Positions 1-5,393 of a stretch of 5,823 nt of DNA are shown here, piece after piece. How positions within the stretch are numbered: the stretch's first letter is position 1; every line of letters begins with the position of its first letter. The stretch is from assembly GCA_003220195.1 (NCBI GenBank), contig QHRT01000258.1:546-6368 (forward strand), in the 5' to 3' direction. This DNA comes from Candidatus Rokuibacteriota bacterium. GTDB lineage: Bacteria > Methylomirabilota > Methylomirabilia > Rokubacteriales > CSP1-6. Made by a program: the position numbers and the translations under genes. Under the pieces are notes generated by a model, which was given only the letters and a program-made list of their open reading frames with translations, searched no databases and was not told the DNA's origin.

Positions 1-974
1 GACGCGGCCAGCCCCGCGGGCCAGCGACGGCGCAGCACGATGACGGCCGCCGTCGCGGCCGCGACGGCGAACGCCGCGATCGCCAATCGCGGGTCGGTCA
101 AGCTCACACGCTGCGGCAGCTCGTAGAGGGGCGAGAGCGCCACCGGGACGATCGTTCTCCAGACGTAGAACGCGAAGCTGTAGACGACGATCGAGAGACG
201 CTCTCCGAGCGACAGCGCGTCGAGCGACGTCAGGCTCGTGTGTCCGGCGCGGAGCTCGAGCAATCCGCCGGCGATCGCGAGGGCGAGGTAGAGAAGCTTC
301 TCGCGCAGCACGATCGCGGACGCTCCCGTCCTCAACGCGGCCGGTGAGAGCGACAACCGTCCCAGCGGATAGACGTCGAGCGCCAGGAGCACGAACGGCA
401 GCGTCACGACCGTCGACTTCGACGCGAGCGCGAGCGCGTACGCGAGCGCCGAGACCGCCAGGTACCCCGGGCGGCGTCGGCCGGCGGACTGCACCGCCAT
501 CAGGTACCAGAGCACCGTCAACAGGAAGAGCGCGCCGGAGAGCACGTCGCGCCGCTGCGTCACCCACGCGACCGATTCCGCGCGTAGCGGGTGGACCCCG
601 AAGACGAGCGCGGCCACGGCGGCTCCCGACCGGAGCGCGCGCTCGCTCGCCCCCGGGCGGGCCGCTCGCAGCACGCGAAGGGCGACGAGGTAGAGCAGCC
701 CGGCGCCCAGCGCGTGGAGGATCACGTTGGTCATGTGGTAGCCGACCGGGCGCATTCCCCAGAGCGTGTAGTCGAGGCCGAACGTGAGCCACGTCACCGG
801 GATCCAGTGATCGAGCACCGTGGCGGTGACCATCCAGCGGAGCTGAGCGAGCCCGAGGCCACGGTAGTGAGGGTTCTGAAGCAGGTTCACGTCGTCGTCC
901 CACGGCACGAAGCCATTGGCGAGCGACGACGCGAACGCGAGAGCGGTGAGGCAAACGATGACGACCGATGACAT
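1..974 (-). CDS. GT-C / PMT-like multi-pass membrane glycosyltransferase (N-terminal part, cut by window edge)
   Basis: The reading frame is open from an ATG at 974-972 to the window edge, giving 324 codons with no stop. The protein is strongly hydrophobic. It opens with a membrane segment (about residues 3-20), then a short loop with WDDD at 25-28 and NPHYRGL at 34-40. Later come PVTWLTFGLDY (59-69), GYHMTN..LHA (78-88), HPLRAESVAWVTQRRDVLSG (128-147), LASKSTVVTLP (183-193), LDVYPL (199-204), an EK pair (225-226) and LSPLYE (280-285). At least seven hydrophobic stretches are visible. These motifs match bacterial proteins of the TMTC/PMT-related GT-C superfamily, which transfer sugars from lipid-linked donors on the outer face of the membrane and often carry C-terminal TPR repeats; that end is not visible here. 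The acidic DDD in the first loop fits the usual catalytic Asp position of GT-C enzymes. No upstream in-frame ATG exists after the preceding gene, and no clear Shine-Dalgarno sequence precedes the ATG. Donor and acceptor cannot be told. Confidence 0.85.
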   Translation of the reverse strand, partial: MSSVVIVCLTALAFASSLANGFVPWDDDVNLLQNPHYRGLGLAQLRWMVTATVLDHWIPVTWLTFGLDYTLWGMRPVGYHMTNVILHALGAGLLYLVALRVLRAARPGASERALRSGAAVAALVFGVHPLRAESVAWVTQRRDVLSGALFLLTVLWYLMAVQSAGRRRPGYLAVSALAYALALASKSTVVTLPFVLLALDVYPLGRLSLSPAALRTGASAIVLREKLLYLALAIAGGLLELRAGHTSLTSLDALSLGERLSIVVYSFAFYVWRTIVPVALSPLYELPQRVSLTDPRLAIAAFAVAAATAAVIVLRRRWPAGLAA

Positions 975-997
975 GGGGGGCCCCGAAATGGCCCCCC
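975..997 (-). promoter_or_regulatory. 8-bp all-G/C hairpin directly against the glycosyltransferase start codon
   Basis: On the minus strand GGGGGGCC (997-990) is followed by a 7-nt loop (989-983) and its exact complement GGCCCCCC (982-975). The next base is the A of the ATG at 974. No T-run follows, so this is not a classical terminator. In the mRNA it would cover the place where a ribosome binding site should be, suggesting control of translation initiation; the alternative is an intergenic repeat unit. The structure is seen directly; its role is inferred. Confidence 0.55.
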
Positions 998-1014
998 AAG
1001 CCCCCCGACGCTCG

Positions 1015-1043
1015 GAAGCACCCCGGCACAGCCGGAGTGCTCC
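1015..1043 (-). terminator. Stem-loop downstream of the MaoC-like gene, possible transcript 3' end (no U-tract)
   Basis: On the minus strand the core arms AGCACTCCGGC (1041-1031) and GCCGGGGTGCT (1027-1017) pair around a TGT triloop. One pair is U-G, and two further pairs (G-U, G-C) extend the base to 13 pairs. The odd position is a U-G wobble only in RNA read from the minus strand; on the plus strand it would be a C/A mismatch. This favours a function in the minus-strand transcript. It starts 17 nt after the MaoC-like stop codon. No run of T follows, so it may stabilise the operon's 3' end or pause polymerase rather than act as a standard intrinsic terminator. Confidence 0.4.
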
Positions 1044-1060
1044 TCGTGTGCGGGCTCCGT

Positions 1061-1519
1061 TCACGGTCCGGCGTGCCGCCGGATCATCCGCTGGATGCGG
1101 CCCTCGAGCACCAGCTCGTCACGCTGGTTCAGCACGCGATGGCGGTACGTGACGATGCCGCGGTCGGCCTTCTTCGTTTCGCGCTTGTCGGCGACCTCGA
1201 CTTCGACACGGAGCGTGTCGCCTTCGAGCACCGGCGCGACGACGCGGATCTCGCCGCCGAGGTATGCCATGCCCGTCCCGTGGATGAGGCCGGTCTGCAT
1301 GATCAGGCCTTCCGAGAGCGCGAACGTCAAGGCGCCGGGTGCGGCGCGTCGTTTGAAGACCGACTCGCGCGCGACGTACTCCATGTCCATGAAGAGTGGT
1401 TCGGTGAACCCGCAGAGGTTCACGAACGTGACGATGTCCGTCTCGGAGACGGTTCGCCCGAGGGTCCGGTACACGGCGCCGATCGCGTGCGCCTCGAACG
1501 TCAAGCCCTGACCGATCAT
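1061..1519 (-). CDS. MaoC-like hot-dog fold protein with altered active site
   Basis: A 152-residue protein from an ATG at 1519-1517. The segment RTVSETDIVTFVNL (22-35) followed by CGFTEPLFMD (36-45), then PGALTFALSEGLI (61-73), YLGGEIRVVAPVLEGDTLRVEVEV (86-109) and a basic C-terminus, aligns along its length with single-domain MaoC / R-specific enoyl-CoA hydratases (usually about 130-160 residues), cytosolic enzymes acting on acyl-CoA thioesters. In that family the motif after the first helix reads GDxNPLHxD, with catalytic Asp and His five residues apart. Here the same positions are Phe38 and Phe43, and Asn is Glu40, so ordinary hydration chemistry is doubtful. An upstream in-frame ATG at 1558 would overlap livF by 35 nt; the 1519 start is preferred because it lies 4 nt after the livF stop with GGGAG nine bases upstream. 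Position suggests co-transcription with the transporter. It could be a non-hydratase thioester-binding protein, a thioesterase-like enzyme or a partner of another hydratase subunit. Confidence 0.8.
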   Translation of the reverse strand: MIGQGLTFEAHAIGAVYRTLGRTVSETDIVTFVNLCGFTEPLFMDMEYVARESVFKRRAAPGALTFALSEGLIMQTGLIHGTGMAYLGGEIRVVAPVLEGDTLRVEVEVADKRETKKADRGIVTYRHRVLNQRDELVLEGRIQRMIRRHAGP

Positions 1520-1523
1520 CGCG

Positions 1524-2225
1524 TCATTCTCCCAGGTAGGCTCGGCGGACGTCCACATTCTGGATGAGATCGCTGGCCGTCCCGGCGAGCACGATGGAAC
1601 CCGTCTCCAGCACGTATCCCCGATGCGCGACCTCGAGCGCCACCGCGGCGTTCTGCTCGACGAGCAGGATCGTCGTCCCGTGCCGGTTGATGTCCGCGAT
1701 CGTCTCGAAGATCTGCTCGACCAGCACGGGGGCGAGGCCCATCGACGGCTCGTCCAGGAGCAGGACGCGCGGAGTCGCCATGAGCGCCCGGCCGATCGCG
1801 AGCATCTGCTGCTCGCCGCCGGAGAGCGTTCCTGCCACCTGCGCGCGCCGCTCTTTCAATCGCGGGAACAGCGAGAAGACGCGGTCGAGGTCGTCCGGGA
1901 TCCGTGCGTCCGAGCGACGGTACGCGCCCATCTCCAGATTCTCGAACACGGACAGCCGGTTGAAGATGTGACGTCCTTCCGGCACGTGCGCGACGCCGCG
2001 GTTCACGATCTCGTGGGCGGGTAGTCCGACCAGGCTTTCCCCCTCGAGCTGGATCGTCCCGCTCCGCGGCGCATGGAGACCGGAGACGGTCTTGACCGTG
2101 GTGCTCTTGCCGGCGCCGTTCGGTCCGAGGAGCGCGACGATCTCTCCCCCGGAGACGGAGAGCGACACGCCTTTCAGTGCGTGGATCTCGCCGTAGTAGA
2201 CGTGCAGATCACGAAGCTCCAGCAC
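1524..2225 (-). CDS. livF: LivF-type ATP-binding protein of branched-chain amino acid ABC transporter
   Basis: A complete 233-residue cytoplasmic ABC ATPase, the usual size for LivF (about 230-240). Walker A GPNGAGKS is at 34-41 and the LivF-typical VPEGR is at 81-85, where many ABC proteins have a Q-loop Gln. Signature LSGGEQQMLAIGRALM is at 134-149, Walker B VLLLDEP at 154-160 with catalytic Glu159, and the switch region VEQN at 189-192, again normal for LivF. With LivG it would form the ATPase dimer that drives LivH-LivM. The start is GTG: an in-frame TGA (the livG stop, 2240-2238) lies only four codons upstream, so no earlier start is possible, and the N-terminus LELRDLHVYYG is standard. 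No strong Shine-Dalgarno is visible, so translation probably depends on coupling to livG. No key residue is missing. Confidence 0.95.
   Translation of the reverse strand: MLELRDLHVYYGEIHALKGVSLSVSGGEIVALLGPNGAGKSTTVKTVSGLHAPRSGTIQLEGESLVGLPAHEIVNRGVAHVPEGRHIFNRLSVFENLEMGAYRRSDARIPDDLDRVFSLFPRLKERRAQVAGTLSGGEQQMLAIGRALMATPRVLLLDEPSMGLAPVLVEQIFETIADINRHGTTILLVEQNAAVALEVAHRGYVLETGSIVLAGTASDLIQNVDVRRAYLGE
1529..1533 (-). promoter_or_regulatory. Ribosome binding site GGGAG for the MaoC-like gene
   Basis: GGGAG lies inside the 3' end of livF and is separated by 9 nt from the ATG at 1519-1517. It decides the internal start over the ATG at 1558. The layout suggests translational coupling to livF, whose stop codon falls between this site and the start. 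Confidence 0.55.
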
Positions 2226-2237
2226 TGACGATCCGGC

Positions 2238-3029
2238 TCAGGACCCGGCGGCGCGTCGGGCGCGACCGCGGCCCAGGTACGCCTCGACGACGCGGGCGTC
2301 CTGCTGCACGTCGGCGGGCTGGCCCTCGGCGATCTTCTCGCCGTAGTCGAGGACGGTCACGCGGTCGGAGACCTCCATGACGACCCGCATGTTGTGCTCG
2401 ATGAGCAGGATGGTCAATCCGAGCTCGCGGATGAGCCGGCGGAGAAAGACCATCAGCTCGCGCGCCTCGCCCTGCGTCATCCCGGCTGTCGGCTCGTCGA
2501 GCAGGAGCACGCGCGGTGAGGAACCGAGCGCCCGCGCAATTTCGAGCCGCCGCTGCTCGCCGTAGGGCAGGTGGCGCGCGACGACGTCCTCCTTCCCTCT
2601 CAAATTCACCAGCTCGAGGAGCTCGAGCGCACGCCGCACCGCGCGGCCTTCCTCGCGCCGGAACGCCGGGGTGTGCGCGACGACGTCCCAGAACCGGAGC
2701 GGGATGCGCCCGTGCATTCCGACCAGCACGTTTTCGAGGACCGTCATGGTCTTGAACAGACGGATGTTCTGGAACGTCCGGCACACGCCGAGCGCGGTGA
2801 CCTGGTCGGGCGTGAGCCCGACGATCGATTTCCCGCTCGCGAAGACGTCGCCGCCGTCCGGCCGATAGATGCCCGTGAACACGTTGAAGAGCGTCGTCTT
2901 GCCCGCGCCGTTGGGCCCGATGATGCTCGCGATCGCGCCCTCGTCGAGGCTGAAGTCGACCGCGTTCAGCGCGACGAGCCCGCCGAAACGCTTGGTGACG
3001 TGTCGCGCTTCGAGCACCGTCTGGCTCAT
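2238..3029 (-). CDS. livG: LivG-type ATP-binding protein of branched-chain amino acid ABC transporter
   Basis: A complete 263-residue ABC ATPase, close to the family's usual 255-260. Walker A GPNGAGKT is at 38-45, the Q-loop TFQNIRLF at 85-92 (Gln87) and the signature LPYGEQRRLEIARAL at 154-168, the Tyr-containing variant typical of LivG. Walker B VLLLDEP is at 174-180 with Glu179, followed by TAGM, and the H-loop IEHNM at 210-214 has His212. The C-terminal part (DYGEKIAEGQPADV..D.RVVEAYLG) is also LivG-like; a basic tail of about 10 residues follows. The ATG overlaps the livM stop as ATGA, and AGGAG stands 8 nt upstream. It pairs with LivF to energise the permeases. All catalytic motifs are intact. 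Confidence 0.96.
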   Translation of the reverse strand: MSQTVLEARHVTKRFGGLVALNAVDFSLDEGAIASIIGPNGAGKTTLFNVFTGIYRPDGGDVFASGKSIVGLTPDQVTALGVCRTFQNIRLFKTMTVLENVLVGMHGRIPLRFWDVVAHTPAFRREEGRAVRRALELLELVNLRGKEDVVARHLPYGEQRRLEIARALGSSPRVLLLDEPTAGMTQGEARELMVFLRRLIRELGLTILLIEHNMRVVMEVSDRVTVLDYGEKIAEGQPADVQQDARVVEAYLGRGRARRAAGS

Positions 3030-4354
3030 GCGCGGGGCTCCTGGTCGGGCCCTGCGTCACTCTGGCGATAGGCTTCGAGCTTGCGCCGGCGCGCCGGCAG
3101 GATGCCGGCCGGACGGTAGATCATCATGAGGATCAGGATGACGCCGAACACCATCCTCTCGTACTTCGCCGGCTCGAACTGGGACGGGAGATTCGCCAGG
3201 TTGTATCCCAGCACCGTGACGCCCGCGTTGCGCAGCTCGTTGAGCCAGAGCGAGAGGCTCTTCAGCACTTGAAGATTCAGGATCGTCACCGCGCTCGCGC
3301 CGATGATCGCGCCGGGGATCGACCCCATGCCGCCCAGGATCACCATCGCGAGCACGCCGATCGATTCGAGGAACGTGAACGACTCGGGGTTGATGAAGAG
3401 CTGCTTGGCGCTGAAGACCACGCCCATCACACCGGCGAAGGAGGCGCCGGACGCGAACGCGTAGAGCTTCATCCTGACGAGCGGCACGCCCATCGCCTGG
3501 GCCGCGACCTCGTCCTCGCGGATCGCTTCCCATGAGCGGCCGACGTGCGAGCCCTCCAGGCGTCGGTTCACGACGACCACCACGACGACGATCGCGAGGA
3601 CCAGGAAGTAGAAGTAGAGCGGATAGAGCGTGAACGGCGACGCCTGGATTCCCATCGTCCGGAGCAGCGGATCGAAGAAGAGCGGAGGGCGCTGGATCGG
3701 CGTGATGCCGCGCGGTCCATTCGTGACGTTCCACGGCTTGTCCAGGTTGTTGGCGAGCACGCGGATAACCTCGCCGAAGCCGAGCGTCACGATCGCGAGG
3801 TAATCGCCGCGGAGGCGCAGCACCGGCAAACCGAGCAGGATGCCGGTGATCGCGGCGACGGCGAGACCGCCGCCCAGGAACAGGAAGAACCACCACGGCC
3901 CGAGCGGGAACGCGTCGCTCCCGAACAGTCGGCCGGCCTGCGGCGAACCGAAGATCGCCCAGCAGTAGGCACCGACGGCGTAGAACGCGACGTACCCGAG
4001 GTCCAGGAGCCCGGCCAGGCCGACGACGATGTTGAGACCGAGCGCCAGCGCCACGAAGATGCCGACCTGGATCGCGACTTCCATGTAGTAGGCGTTGTGC
4101 GCGCCGAGGATCGGCATCAGGACGCCGAGCGTCACGGCGGTGTAGCCGAGCTTCGCGCGGACGGAGAGCGGCACGAGATACACGACCAGCAGCGACGCCT
4201 GGAACGCCATGAAGGCCAGAACCGAACGAGGCAGGAGCCACACGAGCGTCGCCGAGCCCGCGATCATGAGGACGACGAGCACGTTGAGCGCCACCGGCGA
4301 GAGGCCGCGAACACCAGCCGGAGTCTCGACGTCGATGCCCTGCAGCGGCGTCAC
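3026..4354 (-). CDS. livM: LivM-type permease of branched-chain amino acid ABC transporter
   Basis: A 442-residue inner-membrane permease, slightly longer than many LivM proteins (E. coli about 425). After a polar N-terminus, hydrophobic segments begin near residue 20. Family landmarks are LGLNIVVGLAGLLDLGYVAFYAVGAY (105-130), LRLRGDYLAIVTLGFGEVIRVLANN (179-203), the cytoplasmic ATPase-contact loop GRSWEAIREDEVAAQAMGV (272-290), then FAGVMGVVFSAKQLFINPESF (306-326) and LGGMGSIPGAIIGA (340-353). The end IYRPAGILPARRRK (412-425) is usual; about 17 polar residues follow. LivM pairs with LivH to form the channel. The start is GTG, touching the livH TGA with no bases between and in the same phase. 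GAAAGGA stands 5 nt upstream, so this start is well supported despite being non-ATG. The stop overlaps the livG ATG. Confidence 0.95.
   Translation of the reverse strand: MTPLQGIDVETPAGVRGLSPVALNVLVVLMIAGSATLVWLLPRSVLAFMAFQASLLVVYLVPLSVRAKLGYTAVTLGVLMPILGAHNAYYMEVAIQVGIFVALALGLNIVVGLAGLLDLGYVAFYAVGAYCWAIFGSPQAGRLFGSDAFPLGPWWFFLFLGGGLAVAAITGILLGLPVLRLRGDYLAIVTLGFGEVIRVLANNLDKPWNVTNGPRGITPIQRPPLFFDPLLRTMGIQASPFTLYPLYFYFLVLAIVVVVVVVNRRLEGSHVGRSWEAIREDEVAAQAMGVPLVRMKLYAFASGASFAGVMGVVFSAKQLFINPESFTFLESIGVLAMVILGGMGSIPGAIIGASAVTILNLQVLKSLSLWLNELRNAGVTVLGYNLANLPSQFEPAKYERMVFGVILILMMIYRPAGILPARRRKLEAYRQSDAGPDQEPRA
3038..3042 (-). promoter_or_regulatory. Ribosome binding site AGGAG for livG
   Basis: AGGAG sits 8 nt upstream of the ATG at 3029-3027, inside the 3' end of livM. 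It supports the ATG that forms the ATGA overlap and fits translational coupling between livM and livG. Confidence 0.65.
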
Positions 4355-5326
4355 TCAGGTCCTTTCACGGACGATCTCTCCGAGCAGCCCGCGGGGCCGG
4401 AAGATCAGGATCACGATCAGGATCGAGAACGCGAAGATATCCTTGTACTCCGCGCCGAACGCGCCGCCGGTGAGCAGCGACAGATAGGACGCCGCGAACG
4501 CTTCGAGGACACCGAGCACGAGCCCGCCGACCATCGCGCCCGGGATGTTGCCGATCCCGCCGAGCACCGCCGCGGTGAACGCTTTCAGGCCCGGGATGAA
4601 TCCGGTGTACGGGTTGATCAGGCCGTACTGCACCCCGAAGAGGACGCCGGCGGCGCCCCCCATCGCGCCGCCGATGAGGAACGTGATCGAGATGATGCGG
4701 TTCACGTTGACGCCCATCAGGCTCGCCGTCGGCTGGTCCTCCGCGACGGCGCGAATCGCCTTGCCGAGCTTCGTCCTCTTCACGATGAACTGGAGCGCGA
4801 AGAGCATCACCAGCGCGGCCACGATCACCACCAGCGTCTTCAGGGGGACGTCGATCGTCGACGTGATCTCGAATCGAACCGTTAACGGGTCGATGGTCGG
4901 ATACACGAGATTGAACGCGTTCCGCCAGATCGACTCGAACAATCGGATCAAATCTTGAAGAAAGAACGACACGCCGATCGCGGAGATCAGGGGAATCAGG
5001 CGCGGCGCCGCGCGCAGCGGCCGATACGCGACTCGCTCGATCAGGACCGCGAGCAATCCACTCACGAGCATCGCCGCCAGCAGCACGAGCAGCAGGAGCA
5101 CGACCCAGGGCAGGTGTTCGAGCACGCCGGCGCTCTTGAGTCCCAGCAAGATCTCCACGCCGACGAACGCGCCGGCGATGAAGATCTCGCTGTGGGCGAA
5201 GTTGATGAACTCGAGGACGCCGTAGACCATCGTGTACCCGAGCGCGATGAGCGCGTACATGAAGCCGAGGCTCACGCCGTCGAGCAGGACTTGCGGGAAG
5301 ATGCCGACGAGGATCTGGAGGTCCAT
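4355..5326 (-). CDS. livH: LivH-type permease of branched-chain amino acid ABC transporter
   Basis: A complete 323-residue inner-membrane permease, within the usual LivH range of about 290-340. The N-terminal signature GFMYALIALGYTMVYGVLEF is at 21-40, followed by INFAHSEIF (41-49). ERVAYRPLRAAPRLIPLISAIGVS spans 97-120. The cytoplasmic contact loop GKAIRAVAEDQPTASLMGV is at 188-206 and GLKAFTAAVLGGIGNIPGAM at 246-265, with the closing IFRPRGLLGE at 308-317. About eight hydrophobic segments can be counted. It forms the heterodimeric channel with LivM. The ATG gives the standard short N-terminus (MDLQILV..). No Shine-Dalgarno precedes it; a 13-bp hairpin ends 7 nt upstream, so initiation here may be weaker than for the binding protein. 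The TGA stop touches the livM GTG. Confidence 0.95.
   Translation of the reverse strand: MDLQILVGIFPQVLLDGVSLGFMYALIALGYTMVYGVLEFINFAHSEIFIAGAFVGVEILLGLKSAGVLEHLPWVVLLLLVLLAAMLVSGLLAVLIERVAYRPLRAAPRLIPLISAIGVSFFLQDLIRLFESIWRNAFNLVYPTIDPLTVRFEITSTIDVPLKTLVVIVAALVMLFALQFIVKRTKLGKAIRAVAEDQPTASLMGVNVNRIISITFLIGGAMGGAAGVLFGVQYGLINPYTGFIPGLKAFTAAVLGGIGNIPGAMVGGLVLGVLEAFAASYLSLLTGGAFGAEYKDIFAFSILIVILIFRPRGLLGEIVRERT
4360..4366 (-). promoter_or_regulatory. Ribosome binding site GAAAGGA for livM
   Basis: GAAAGGA ends 5 nt before the GTG at 4354-4352 and lies within the last codons of livH (Glu-Arg-Thr-stop). It is the clearest Shine-Dalgarno in the window and fixes the GTG as the livM start. Confidence 0.7.
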
Positions 5327-5333
5327 GAGCTAG

Positions 5334-5374
5334 CGGGTGGCGCGCCCCCGTGCTGGTGAGCGGCGCGCCACCCG
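5334..5374 (-). promoter_or_regulatory. Perfect 13-bp stem-loop between binding-protein gene and livH
   Basis: On the minus strand CGGGTGGCGCGCC (5374-5362) and its exact complement GGCGCGCCACCCG (5346-5334) flank a 15-nt loop (5361-5347). It starts 19 nt after the binding-protein TAA and ends 7 nt before the livH ATG. No T-run follows, so full termination is unlikely. In other binding-protein transporter operons, stem-loops here protect the upstream mRNA from 3' exonucleases or partly stop polymerase, so that the binding protein is made in excess over the permease. That role is inferred here. Each arm contains the 8-nt palindrome GGCGCGCC. Confidence 0.75.
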
Positions 5375-5393
5375 GAGAGGTACCGGGGCGGCG

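Noticed and set aside
344..1152. Plus-strand open frames opposite the glycosyltransferase start
   Set aside because: Arg/Ala/Pro-rich or charged products without domains, lying opposite a convincing membrane-protein frame.
1520..1558. Longer MaoC-like protein starting at the ATG at 1558
   Set aside because: It would overlap livF by 35 nt and add 13 residues; the ATG at 1519 has a well-placed GGGAG and the usual 4-nt gap after the livF stop.
2209..3060. 283-codon minus-strand frame overlapping livG
   Set aside because: Frame-shifted shadow of livG. The true livG frame carries all the ABC motifs, while this one is Arg/Ala-rich and featureless.
3057..4241. 394-codon Arg/Pro/Ala-rich open frame on the minus strand inside livM
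   Set aside because: Out-of-frame reading of livM; the composition is typical of a shifted frame in G+C-rich DNA and there is no recognisable motif.
1061..4357. UGA recoding (alternative genetic code), because five of six visible stops are TGA
   Set aside because: No TGA occurs inside any of the recognised proteins, their ends fall at family-typical positions, and TGA preference is normal in G+C-rich bacteria.
4400..4425. Repeated ATCAGGATC-like units near the livH 3' end, resembling short tandem repeats
   Set aside because: They encode the conserved Ile/Leu/Val-rich last membrane segment before RPRGLLGE; similar codons at the livM end (3120-3145) have the same cause.
3545..4885. 446-codon open frame on the plus strand opposite livH and livM
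   Set aside because: The product is made almost wholly of Arg, Glu, Asp, His and Gln with no domain. This is what the antisense of hydrophobic, G+C-biased codons yields. The minus-strand proteins are clear family members.
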